Virus record (IMG/VR): IMGVR_UViG_3300028734_000021
Span: 1 to 64,000 of that record
DNA: 64,000 nt
Reading direction: 5' to 3' (one strand)
Source: a virus
Positions within the stretch are counted from its first letter, which is position 1; every line of letters begins with the position of its first letter. The translations under genes and the position numbers were made by a program. Under the pieces are notes generated by a model. That model was not told where the DNA came from, ran no database searches, and saw only the letters and a program-made list of their open reading frames with translations. Below are positions 34,604 through 41,416 of the stretch, in pieces.

Positions 34604-34667
34604 ATCATTAAGGGTTCAGATGAAAAATAATAAAATATTTTTCGTCTGAACCCTTATATTTTTTAAA
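34604..34667 (+). repeat. 64-bp direct repeat, copy 2 (terminator plus promoter box)
   Basis: Identical to 33216-33279. Hairpin arms at 34610-34628 and 34638-34656. The two copies bracket the four-gene operon 33337-34581. Confidence 0.95.
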
Positions 34668-34689
34668 ATATTTGGAAATATATAATATA
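34653..34689 (+). promoter_or_regulatory. phage promoter, variant
   Basis: CTTATA (34653-34658), 15 bp, GGAAATATATAATATA from 34674; differs from consensus by an inserted or changed A after GGA. Drives genes from 34726. Confidence 0.8.
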
Positions 34690-34725
34690 TGAAAATATAA
34701 TATGTAATTCAAAATAAAATATATA

Positions 34726-35148
34726 ATGGAAAACAAATATATCATTGATAATCCGAAAGATTTTATACTTGCTGGAAAATCGAATTTCACACTTGAAAAT
34801 ATTAAAACAAATGTTCATTTAACATTTAGTGTTACAAAAGTTGCTGAAAAACAAATGTATTATATTGGTGTTTGTACGAAATATGAAGGTTATATGTTTA
34901 TTGGTTGTTTATATACCAATAAGGATTTGACAGAATTTTCATTCATTAAAGGAAAGAAATTAAATCCAGATGAAGAACAACTTTCAATCAAAGCATTTAA
35001 TTATATAAAAGCAGATTATCTTGAAAGAAATATTCCCAATGAAAGTATGAAATTTTATCATCATGGTCATTGTTGTAGATGCGGACGAGTATTGACAACT
35101 CCTGAAAGCATAAAAGCAGGTATTGGACCATTTTGTGCTGGATTATAA
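34726..35148 (+). CDS. DUF6011-like protein with C-terminal cysteine motif, 140 aa
   Basis: The C-terminus HCCRCGRVLTTPESIKAGIG, then PFC, matches the pattern CxxCGRxLTxPxSxxxGxGPxC of DUF6011-type proteins, probably a small zinc-binding knuckle. The N-terminal 110 residues are alpha/beta and not identified. Common in phage and plasmid accessory regions; function unknown. Confidence 0.7.
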   Translation: MENKYIIDNPKDFILAGKSNFTLENIKTNVHLTFSVTKVAEKQMYYIGVCTKYEGYMFIGCLYTNKDLTEFSFIKGKKLNPDEEQLSIKAFNYIKADYLERNIPNESMKFYHHGHCCRCGRVLTTPESIKAGIGPFCAGL

Positions 35149-35160
35149 ATCAATAATATT

Positions 35161-35388
35161 ATGGAAACATTAGTATATGAAATAAGAACAATTAATTCAA
35201 ATTGTTATTGGAAACATTCACTTTATTCTAATGGAACATTATTCAGTGAATATTTGAAAGAAAAAATTACAAGAGGAAATTGTTCAATTGAAACTATCAG
35301 AGAAAAAGAAAAAAGTCTAACTCAAGATCAAATTGAAAAATTCAAATTAAAAAATAAACAATATTTTTCATATTCTCAAACAATTTAA
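35161..35388 (+). CDS. hypothetical protein, 75 aa
   Basis: Small protein with central SNGTLFSEYLKEKITRGNC. No family recognised; same operon as the gene at 34726. Confidence 0.6.
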   Translation: METLVYEIRTINSNCYWKHSLYSNGTLFSEYLKEKITRGNCSIETIREKEKSLTQDQIEKFKLKNKQYFSYSQTI

Positions 35389-35398
35389 AACCAATATT

Positions 35399-35821
35399 AT
35401 GATAGTGCAAATGTCAATTTTAAGAAAAGAAAATAATGATATTAATCAATTGAATTTTATGTCAATTCAATTAGATGATGATGAAAAATATTTTTGGACT
35501 AATCAAATAACATTCACACCTGAAGGATTTATTGATTTTTGCAAAAGACAACTAAAAGAATTATTACAAAATGAAACTGAAAATTCAAAATTACAATTAT
35601 TTTTTGTTGAAGATTTAGAATCAGAAGCAAAATGCATTTATGATTTAAAAGAAGATTATGTTGTTATTTTTGAAAGCGAAATAAAAATCTATCATGAAAT
35701 TTGCGAACGTGAATTGAATTTTATTCATTGGCATAATTATGCAAAAGAGTTGAAATGTGATTACAAACACAGACAAGTGTCAATTCCAGATTTAAATAAT
35801 TTCACAGGTTTTGACGTTTAA
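35399..35821 (+). CDS. hypothetical protein, 140 aa
   Basis: Alpha/beta acidic protein; start could be at the first ATG or 4 codons later (MSILRK). His/Trp cluster FIHWHNYAKEL near the C-terminus. Last + strand gene before the repeat zone; its terminator is at 35843. Confidence 0.65.
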   Translation: MIVQMSILRKENNDINQLNFMSIQLDDDEKYFWTNQITFTPEGFIDFCKRQLKELLQNETENSKLQLFFVEDLESEAKCIYDLKEDYVVIFESEIKIYHEICERELNFIHWHNYAKELKCDYKHRQVSIPDLNNFTGFDV

Positions 35822-35842
35822 AAACGAAATAAAAGCGAAATA

Positions 35843-35891
35843 AAAATCAGATTAAAACAAATTAGTTTATATTTGTTTTGATCTGATTTTA
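35843..35891 (+). terminator. terminator at start of repeat zone
   Basis: AAAATCAGAT and ATCTGATTTT form the base, with AAAACAAAT/ATTTGTTTT above a short loop. Confidence 0.85.
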
Positions 35892-35907
35892 TTTGAAAAA
35901 CATGTTT

Positions 35908-36191
35908 ACGTACCAGTAAATAATGAAAATAATGAACATATCAAGACATATATCAAGGAATTTAATTATATTACACATATGGTGTTTATTTACAGGTGCG
36001 TTTTGTCTTCATATGTTTACTTACAGGTGCGTTCAAATGAATATTAAATTATTTTTGATACTCTCCGAAACTTGTTTGAAACTAATTTCCACATAAATAC
36101 GCACCAGTAAATTAGTCTTATATGTTATATTTCAAGACATATATCTTGTAATTAAATTCTATTCGATTATTATGCTTTTTTACTGGTGCGC
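35908..36191. repeat. lattice repeats, cluster 1 (5 copies)
   Basis: Copies of ACGCACCWGTAAA (R) or its complement (F) begin at 35908 R, 35989 F, 36020 F, 36099 R, 36179 F: steps of 81, 31, 79 and 80. Between R and F copies lies an inner palindrome CAAGACATATATCTTG. No gene in this stretch. Confidence 0.9.
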
Positions 36192-36206
36192 TATTTTGAT
36201 TTGTAT

Positions 36207-36247
36207 ACAAAAAATCCTGTCAGAACAAATCTGACAGGATTTTTTGT
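36207..36247. terminator. bidirectional terminator
   Basis: ACAAAAAATCCTGTCAGA, 5-nt loop, TCTGACAGGATTTTTTGT. On the - strand it ends the short transcript from the promoter at 36339. Confidence 0.88.
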
Positions 36248-36300
36248 ACAATAAATTACCTTGAATTAAGCAACTATTTTTCATTTGCTGTTGCACTTAT
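36207..36300 (-). ncRNA. candidate small RNA, promoter-terminator unit without a gene
   Basis: A consensus promoter on the - strand (36303-36339) is followed within about 60-90 bases by a strong terminator, leaving room only for a short transcript. A tiny frame (MKNSCLIQG...) exists but runs through the terminator hairpin, so a small RNA is more likely than a protein. Confidence 0.5.
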
Positions 36301-36302
36301 AT

Positions 36303-36339
36303 TGTATTATATATATCCGAATAATCATTGAAATATAGG
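36303..36339 (-). promoter_or_regulatory. phage promoter (- strand)
   Basis: Read on the - strand: CCTATA (36339-36334), 15 bp, GGATATATATAATA from 36318. No protein gene lies downstream before the terminator. Confidence 0.88.
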
Positions 36340-36371
36340 CAAATTGGAAACTATTTTCAAGCTATTTTAAA

Positions 36372-36465
36372 ACGCACCTGTAAAATATCAATATATGTTG
36401 TAATTCAAGGCATATATCTTGTAATTAAATTCTGTTTGAATATGATAATAATTTACTGGTGCGTT
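36372..36465. repeat. lattice repeats, cluster 2 (2 copies)
   Basis: 36372 R (CTG form) and 36452 F, step 80, with an inner CAAGGCATATATCTTG. Confidence 0.9.
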
Positions 36466-36487
36466 TTTTTGTTTTGAAGTAAAAAAA

Positions 36488-36557
36488 ATTACCGAATTTA
36501 TATAATACTTAACTCCTTACTACAGTCGTCGATAAGTATTTTTAAATTCGGTAATTT
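36488..36557 (-). terminator. terminator of gene 36562
   Basis: AAATTACCGAATTT and AAATTCGGTAATTT with an inner ATACTTA/TAAGTAT pairing. Only 5 bases from the stop. Confidence 0.8.
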
Positions 36558-36561
36558 TATT

Positions 36562-37029
36562 TTAGAACTTTTCCGAAAATTTTACTTCTTTTGAATTTTC
36601 CAAAATGCTTGCTTGTAAAGCAACTTCTTCATTTTTGAAAACTAATTTCGCAGCAGATAATTTTCTGTTTGAAATTTTCAACAAAGTATTTTCAACCAGG
36701 AATAAATTTTTGGTGAAATTTACTTTTTGAGAATTTGCAACAATGAATGCTTTCAAAGCAACTTCGTTATTTTTGAAAATCAATTTTGCAGCGGACAATT
36801 TTTTGGTTGAAACATTGTACAAAAGACCTTCAATCAAAAATAATTTTCGTTTTTCTGATTTTCTTTTCTTTTTTGTTTCGACAACAACTTCGGCAACAAC
36901 TTGAGCAACAACTTGAGCAACAACTTCAGGAACAACTTCGATAACAACTTTTGGAGTACGTACTTTTTTAGTTTTTACAACTTCAGCAGGAACGATAGAA
37001 TTTTCGATTGAATTTTTAACTTTAGTCAT
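36562..37029 (-). CDS. repeat protein with two copies of a paralogous domain, 155 aa
   Basis: N-terminal half has Val/Lys-rich low complexity with VVAQVVAQVVAEVV repeats and basic stretches (ETKKKRKSEKRK). The C-terminal half is a tandem duplication of a 45-residue unit: LFLIEGLLYNVSTKKLSAAKL and LFLVENTLLKISNRKLSAAKL, each followed by NNEVALKAF / NEEVALQAS. The same unit closes the proteins at 23516 and 37731. Codons are G/C-richer than average. It has its own promoter (37072-37108) and terminator. Function unknown; nucleic-acid binding is possible from the basic stretch. Confidence 0.8.
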   Translation of the reverse strand: MTKVKNSIENSIVPAEVVKTKKVRTPKVVIEVVPEVVAQVVAQVVAEVVVETKKKRKSEKRKLFLIEGLLYNVSTKKLSAAKLIFKNNEVALKAFIVANSQKVNFTKNLFLVENTLLKISNRKLSAAKLVFKNEEVALQASILENSKEVKFSEKF

Positions 37030-37071
37030 GATGTTTAATTTTTTTAGTGTTTATAATGTGTGTGTTATTAT

Positions 37072-37108
37072 TGTATTATATATATCCGTATATTCTCGAT
37101 TATATGGG
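37072..37108 (-). promoter_or_regulatory. phage promoter (- strand)
   Basis: On the - strand: CCCATA (37108-37103), 15 bp, GGATATATATAATACAA from 37087. Drives the gene at 37029. Confidence 0.9.
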
Positions 37109-37144
37109 TAAAACGAAATTTATTTTCAAACTATTTTTGTTAAA

Positions 37145-37503
37145 ACGCACCAGTATAATAACATATTTAAAACGCACCAGTAAAATACATTACTTATGTA
37201 CAAATCAAGCACAATATGTTACCATATTGTTTATATCGAATTTTGAATGATTTTTACTGGTGCGTTTTTATCTATTTGTTTCAAATCAGTTCCTTAATAT
37301 ACGAACACGTATGTGTACATGTGTGCACACGTATGGAGTTTCATTGAAGCGTACCTGTACTATAAATAAACAAGACAAAACGCACCTGTAAATAAAGTCA
37401 AAATTTCAAGTATTTACAACTATCAAGACATATAACAAGTATATTGATATTGCAATATTATTTACAGGTGCGTTTTAACTTGAATCTGATACAGGTACGT
37501 ATT
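37145..37503. repeat. lattice repeats, cluster 3 (7 copies)
   Basis: 37145 R, 37172 R, 37253 F, 37349 R (GTACC variant), 37380 R, 37461 F, 37491 F (GTACG variant). Steps 27, 81, 96, 31, 81, 30. The stretch 37110-37530 holds no gene. Confidence 0.88.
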
Positions 37504-37536
37504 TATGAAAATAGTTTGAAAATAAATTTCGTTTTG

Positions 37537-37572
37537 CCCATAATATCATGATTAATCGGATATATATAATAT
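37537..37572 (+). promoter_or_regulatory. phage promoter, distal of a tandem pair
   Basis: CCCATA (37537-37542), 15 bp, GGATATATATAATATAAG from 37558. No gene between it and the second promoter. Confidence 0.9.
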
Positions 37573-37648
37573 AAGAATACTACATTATAAATTCTTTAAA
37601 TGTTATTTCAAACACTTAAATTTTTTAACAAAAGTTTTTCTTGTTTTC

Positions 37649-37684
37649 CCCATAATTATTAAAATATCGGGATATATATAATAC
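37649..37684 (+). promoter_or_regulatory. phage promoter, proximal of a tandem pair
   Basis: CCCATA (37649-37654), 15 bp, GGATATATATAATAC from 37670. Drives the gene at 37731. Confidence 0.9.
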
Positions 37685-37730
37685 AAATAATTTACACAAC
37701 TTAATTTATAAACTTTTAAAACTTACAATC

Positions 37731-38408
37731 ATGTCAAAAAAAGAAAATGTTACCGTTCCTGAAGTTACCGTTCCTGAAGTTACCGTTCCTGAAACTTCTG
37801 CTCCTGTTGAAATGACCATGACAGATGGTCTTGAATCAACTGATGATGTTCCCCTTCTTCCAACTGACGAAAATGGAAAAATTGATTTTTCGTCCCGTGC
37901 ATATCTTGAATCACACAAACCCGTTGTTACTGTTGAATTTGCAAGTTCAAAGTTTGACCCAATTCGTGAAGCAAAAGTTCAGGATGGTTTGGATGCTGTT
38001 TCTGAATTACTTGGTGACAAAATAAATCCACTGGTTATCCTTTTGGCTCGTTATTGGGAAATTAAACCTGCACGTTCTGCGATCAAGAAAATGATCGACG
38101 CTGAAGCAAAAGCAAAAAATATACCTGAAGACAGGTATTTGCAAATTGATCTTCGCAAAAATGTTGATACCCTTGCTTCTTTGTCTCAGGCCATTGACCG
38201 CATGAAATATGCAATTACATACTTCAAACCTCGTGCCGGTATCGATTCCAAACCTGTTTTCCAAATGATGTCAATCGATGGCGTTATGTTTAACGTTGAC
38301 TTGAATGTTTTGGCTATGGCTAAAGAAACTTACAAAGAAGACAGAGTTGCTCTGAAAGCTTTTTTAGCTGAAAATTCTGTAAAAGTTGTTATCGACGAAT
38401 TACTTTAA
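37731..38408 (+). CDS. abundant-type protein with VPEVT repeats, paralogue of 23516 and 36562 genes, 225 aa
   Basis: N-terminus has three tandem copies of VTVPE, encoded by a near-perfect 15-bp DNA repeat, followed by an acidic linker. The middle is helical (LLGDKINPLVILLARYWEI). The C-terminal about 50 residues (MMSIDGVMFNVDLNVLAMAK ... VALKAFLAENSVKV) are the shared domain of the family. Two tandem promoters precede it and codons are G/C-enriched, both pointing to strong expression. Role unknown: no enzyme motif, no signal peptide. Confidence 0.82.
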   Translation: MSKKENVTVPEVTVPEVTVPETSAPVEMTMTDGLESTDDVPLLPTDENGKIDFSSRAYLESHKPVVTVEFASSKFDPIREAKVQDGLDAVSELLGDKINPLVILLARYWEIKPARSAIKKMIDAEAKAKNIPEDRYLQIDLRKNVDTLASLSQAIDRMKYAITYFKPRAGIDSKPVFQMMSIDGVMFNVDLNVLAMAKETYKEDRVALKAFLAENSVKVVIDELL

Positions 38409-38429
38409 TCAACTTACAAATACTAAAAT

Positions 38430-38458
38430 AAATGACCCGTTTTTAACGGGTCATTTTT
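38430..38458 (+). terminator. terminator
   Basis: AAATGACCCGTT, 3-nt loop, AACGGGTCATTT then T run. Confidence 0.9.
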
Positions 38459-38474
38459 TGTTTGAAACATGTTT

Positions 38475-38760
38475 ACGTACCAGTAAAATTTTATCATAAT
38501 CACATTAAATTAAATTACTTGCAATATGTCTTGAAATACAAAACATAAGGTTATTTTACTGGTGCGTTTGAATACAAAATCATAGTATATATGTATATTA
38601 TTCAAATCAATACATATATGATATTTCATTTAAACACACCTGTAGTATAATGAAACAAGACAAAACGCACCTGTAAAAAATTGATTAAAATGACGTATTT
38701 GAAACAAACCTTGGTATTTGTCTTGAAAAATGATAAAACAAATAGTTTTACTGGTGCGTT
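38475..38760. repeat. lattice repeats, cluster 4 (5 copies)
   Basis: 38475 R, 38555 F, 38634 R (ACACACC variant), 38665 R, 38747 F: steps 80, 79, 31, 82. The layout equals cluster 5. No gene in 38460-38790. Confidence 0.92.
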
Positions 38761-38791
38761 TGAAAATAAATCGAAAATAACTCGAATTTTA

Positions 38792-38827
38792 CCCATACTT
38801 TTAGGATTAATCGGATATATATAATAT
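38792..38827 (+). promoter_or_regulatory. phage promoter
   Basis: CCCATA (38792-38797), 15 bp, GGATATATATAATATTAG from 38813. Drives 38857 and 39111. Confidence 0.9.
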
Positions 38828-38856
38828 TAGAATATACACTTTTAAAATATACTATT

Positions 38857-39102
38857 ATGATAGTCTGGAATGAATTTAATGAAAAAACTGACCTTCAAAA
38901 AATAATTGATTTGGTTGGAATGCAAACTGAACGTGAATCAAATCCAATTTTAGTAATGGTAAAATTTGCACTTTTTGATAATGTTTTTAGACCTTGTATG
39001 GCACATGTTAATTTATTCACAAATGTACCAAAAATTAATGTTGAAGGTATGTCTGGAAATGTTAAAATATCACATTGGACTGAAATTAATTTACCTAAAT
39101 AA
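38857..39102 (+). CDS. hypothetical protein, 81 aa
   Basis: Alpha/beta small protein (NPILVMVKFALFDN). Starts about 30 bases after the promoter box. No family recognised. A reverse-strand frame over it is a shadow. Confidence 0.65.
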   Translation: MIVWNEFNEKTDLQKIIDLVGMQTERESNPILVMVKFALFDNVFRPCMAHVNLFTNVPKINVEGMSGNVKISHWTEINLPK

Positions 39103-39110
39103 TATTTAAA

Positions 39111-39269
39111 ATGGAATATACTATTATCAAAAGTACTATTTGTAACGATGTTATTGCAAATATAAATGTACATTTAACTGAAGGTTGGAAAATATCTGGA
39201 TCTTTACAAACAACAATTCTAAAAGGTTTCAATAACATAGAATATGCTCAGGCACTTATTCGTGAATAA
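39111..39269 (+). CDS. hypothetical protein, 52 aa
   Basis: MEYTIIKSTICNDVIANINV start; the GWKISGSL turn and short strands suggest a DUF1737-like fold (single beta-alpha-beta unit with GW motif), but this is tentative. Between the gene at 38857 and the terminator at 39279, so in the same cassette. Confidence 0.6.
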   Translation: MEYTIIKSTICNDVIANINVHLTEGWKISGSLQTTILKGFNNIEYAQALIRE

Positions 39270-39278
39270 TATTAATCG

Positions 39279-39310
39279 AATTTAGCTCGGAATTAGTTCC
39301 GAGCTAAATT
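39279..39310 (+). terminator. terminator
   Basis: AATTTAGCTCGGAA, 4-nt loop, TTCCGAGCTAAATT. Confidence 0.9.
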
Positions 39311-39327
39311 TTACTCAAACCATATTT

Positions 39328-39612
39328 ACGCACCAGCAAATTTTGATCATAATAACATACAATCATTTTCCTTATAATTCCACTTGAAAAATCAATTTAC
39401 AAACTTATTTACTGGTGCGCTAATTTATATTCGATTGAATATATGTAATTTTTGCTCAAATACAATATAATATATATTTCATTCAAACGTACCTGTATTT
39501 TAGTGTATCAAGACAAAACGCACCAGTAAAAAACTAACTATATTTGAATATTTGAAATTTACTGGACATTTGTCTTGATAACTAAATTTAAATTCATTTT
39601 TACTGGTGCGTT
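39328..39612. repeat. lattice repeats, cluster 5 (5 copies)
   Basis: 39328 R, 39408 F, 39487 R (ACGTACC variant), 39518 R, 39599 F: steps 80, 79, 31, 81, the same architecture as cluster 4 though the DNA between copies has diverged. No gene in 39311-39645. Confidence 0.92.
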
Positions 39613-39645
39613 TAACTCAAATTTTTAAATATTTATCTATTTCTA

Positions 39646-39682
39646 CCCATATTTGTTGAATTAATCGGATATATATAATATA
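39646..39682 (+). promoter_or_regulatory. phage promoter
   Basis: CCCATA (39646-39651), 15 bp, GGATATATATAATATAAT from 39667. Drives 39711 and 39847. Confidence 0.9.
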
Positions 39683-39710
39683 ATAATATACAATTTTAAA
39701 AAATACTAAA

Positions 39711-39836
39711 ATGGCACCACTTTACATCTTTATTTCGGTTATCACAATTATTTGTATTTTTTCTTTAGCAAACAAATTAGCTAAATTGAATAGCTCAAAT
39801 TTTATTGTTAAAATTCTGAAAAATCTTTATTTTTAA
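39711..39836 (+). CDS. tiny membrane protein, 41 aa
   Basis: MAPLYIFISVITIICIFSLA: one N-terminal hydrophobic segment, then a polar basic tail. Correctly placed behind a consensus promoter, which supports it as a real gene. Confidence 0.6.
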   Translation: MAPLYIFISVITIICIFSLANKLAKLNSSNFIVKILKNLYF

Positions 39837-39846
39837 ATTGAAATTT

Positions 39847-39969
39847 ATGGAATCAGTTTTTATATATTTAATAATATTTTTTGTTTGTTACTTGATTAAA
39901 CATCATATACTAATAAAAAATAAAATATCAAATTTCATAAAATCATTTATTAATGCAAACAAAAAATAG
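39847..39969 (+). CDS. tiny membrane protein, 40 aa
   Basis: One hydrophobic segment (VFIYLIIFFVCYLI) followed by a lysine-rich tail ending ANKK. Similar in plan to the preceding tiny protein; its TAG stop lies inside the terminator stem. Confidence 0.58.
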   Translation: MESVFIYLIIFFVCYLIKHHILIKNKISNFIKSFINANKK

Positions 39970-39996
39970 TTCGGTAAACAAACCGAACTATTTTTT
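39962..39996 (+). terminator. terminator
   Basis: AAAAATAGTTCGGT, about 5-nt loop, ACCGAACTATTTTT. Confidence 0.9.
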
Positions 39997-40012
39997 ACTC
40001 AATTTCAAATTA

Positions 40013-40106
40013 ACGTACCAGTGAATTTTCATTATAATCACATAAAATTAATTTCCTTGTCAAATGTCTTGAAAACTAAATTTAAATCATATTTTACTGG
40101 TGTGTT
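40013..40106. repeat. lattice repeats, cluster 6 (2 copies)
   Basis: 40013 R (ACGTACCAGTGAA variant) and 40093 F (GTGTG variant), step 80. A last partial F copy (CTGGTGCGT) lies at 40490-40502. Confidence 0.85.
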
Positions 40107-40130
40107 TACTTGAAAATAAACTATGTTCTA

Positions 40131-40165
40131 CCCATTATTTAATGATTAATCGGATATATATTAAT
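40131..40165 (+). promoter_or_regulatory. phage promoter
   Basis: CCCATT (40131-40136), 15 bp, GGATATATATTAATAAAA from 40152. Precedes the broken gene at 40194. Confidence 0.85.
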
Positions 40166-40193
40166 AAAAATACTAATTTAAAACAAATATATT

Positions 40194-40427
40194 ATGTCAG
40201 AAGAAAACTAAATTAAAATTCCATTAACATTTGAAGAGAAAAAACAATTGTTAAATGAAATTGTTAAAGATTATGGAATGGGATTTATGACTATTCACGG
40301 ATTTATTGCACAAATATTTACAATATCTTGGAATTAGTTTGAATTTAGTTTGATTGAACAAACATTAGATAAATGTTTTGAATTTAAACTTGATTCTTTT
40401 CAAATATTTTTGGGATTAAAAAAATAA
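40194..40427 (+). pseudogene. gene interrupted by two in-frame stop codons (78 codons)
   Basis: The frame ATG 40194 to TAA 40425-40427 has coding-like composition (MSEEN-stop-IKIPLTFEEKKQLL ... WN-stop-FEFSLIEQTLDKCF) but carries TAA at 40209-40211 and TAG at 40335-40337. Each differs by one C-to-T change from a Gln codon (CAA, CAG). It keeps a promoter and terminator like its neighbours. Either a recent pseudogene or a read-through gene; TAA and TAG are normal stops elsewhere in the window. Confidence 0.65.
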
Positions 40428-40437
40428 AATTAAGTAA

Positions 40438-40475
40438 AAATTAGCTCGAATCTTTAACGATTCGAGTTAATTTTT
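40438..40475 (+). terminator. terminator after broken gene
   Basis: AAATTAGCTCGAATC, 6-nt loop, GATTCGAGTTAATTT (one G-U). Confidence 0.85.
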
Positions 40476-40521
40476 ACTTAATTTTAAGATTTTCTGGTGC
40501 GTCAAATTGAAAAATAAAAAA

Positions 40522-40552
40522 AAAATAGTTCAGATTAACTCTGAACTATTTT
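40522..40552. terminator. bidirectional terminator at the convergence point
   Basis: AAAATAGTTCAGA, 5-nt loop, TCTGAACTATTTT. Separates the + strand cassettes from the - strand half. Confidence 0.85.
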
Positions 40553-40590
40553 CACACAATAAAACACACTTATAAAACACAATATATTTT

Positions 40591-41079
40591 TTATTTATCT
40601 ACATTTGGACAAAAGTAACTTGGATGTGAATGTTCACCAAGAGTATGATTACAAACAATACAAACTTCATCATAATTTCGTACTCTTTCACCAATGAAAT
40701 TATCTGCATATGTTGATAATAACCATGGAATATCTATGTTGATATTTTTTGCTCGTATTATTATTGCAGCTTCTTTCGATTCTTGTTTGATACAATTTTG
40801 AACCATATCATGAATATTTTTCTGACCTTCTTCATCTAACAATTGATCAAATTTTTTATCCAGCATTTCATCAATTTCATCAAGTTCATTAATCATTTCA
40901 TTTTCATCAGAATAAATAGATAAAGCTGCGATCAAACCATCAAAATCTTCTGACTCATCATAAGCATCAGCAAGTTCAGTTACAAATACTATTGAAAATT
41001 TAAAACGTTCAGCAAGAGATTGTAAATATTCACTACGAGTTTGAAACCCTTTTTTTATTGAAACTTCGTTTGTACTCAT
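40591..41079 (-). CDS. hypothetical protein with C-terminal zinc-binding-type motif, 162 aa
   Basis: Acidic helical body (long runs of Asp/Glu) and a C-terminal CIVCNHTLGEHSHPSYFC, a plausible Cys/His metal site. No family name can be given. Follows the gene at 41081 by 1 base. Confidence 0.65.
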   Translation of the reverse strand: MSTNEVSIKKGFQTRSEYLQSLAERFKFSIVFVTELADAYDESEDFDGLIAALSIYSDENEMINELDEIDEMLDKKFDQLLDEEGQKNIHDMVQNCIKQESKEAAIIIRAKNINIDIPWLLSTYADNFIGERVRNYDEVCIVCNHTLGEHSHPSYFCPNVDK

Positions 41080-41080
41080 T

Positions 41081-41338
41081 TTATTTTGTTTTTAACATGT
41101 TATTCAATTCAAGTTTGATTCTTTTAGCATCTTCACCTCTCCAAGTTGAAGCATTTGAAAGAAAATAACGAACAATATCTGAAGCTGAGTCTTCACCAAA
41201 TTTATCATTAACTGTTCGAAGTTGACTCATAGCATTTAAATATGGTACAGCTCCAAAATAAATATTTTTCCATGTTTTTCTTATGTCTTCTGAAATAAGA
41301 AATAATGAACGAACCGTAGTTGAATTAATATTTTTCAT
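41081..41338 (-). CDS. conserved phage hypothetical protein, 85 aa
   Basis: Pattern IRKTWKNIYFGAVPYLNAM, then SASDIVRYFLSNASTWRGEDA and IKLELN: closely spaced conserved-looking residues (PYL-AM, YFLSNA-TWRG) that I associate with a small protein common in phages, function unknown. First gene behind the promoter at 41356-41392. Confidence 0.7.
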   Translation of the reverse strand: MKNINSTTVRSLFLISEDIRKTWKNIYFGAVPYLNAMSQLRTVNDKFGEDSASDIVRYFLSNASTWRGEDAKRIKLELNNMLKTK

Positions 41339-41355
41339 AACTATTATATTTTATT

Positions 41356-41392
41356 ATAATTTATATATCCTTAATTTTTAAACAATATAAGC
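41356..41392 (-). promoter_or_regulatory. phage promoter (- strand)
   Basis: On the - strand: CTTATA (41392-41387), 15 bp, GGATATATAAATTATAA from 41371. Drives 41338 and 41079. Confidence 0.88.
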
Positions 41393-41416
41393 TTTCAGAT
41401 AAAAACTTTTAAAAAT

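Noticed and set aside
40194-40427. Alternative genetic code with TAG or TAA read as Gln
   Set aside because: Both TAA and TAG terminate many well-formed genes here, and the tRNA-Gln has an ordinary UUG anticodon; no suppressor tRNA was seen.
35908-40502. Lattice repeats as a CRISPR array
   Set aside because: Copies alternate in orientation, spacing has two classes, intervening sequences include shared inner dyads and whole genes, and there is no cas gene.
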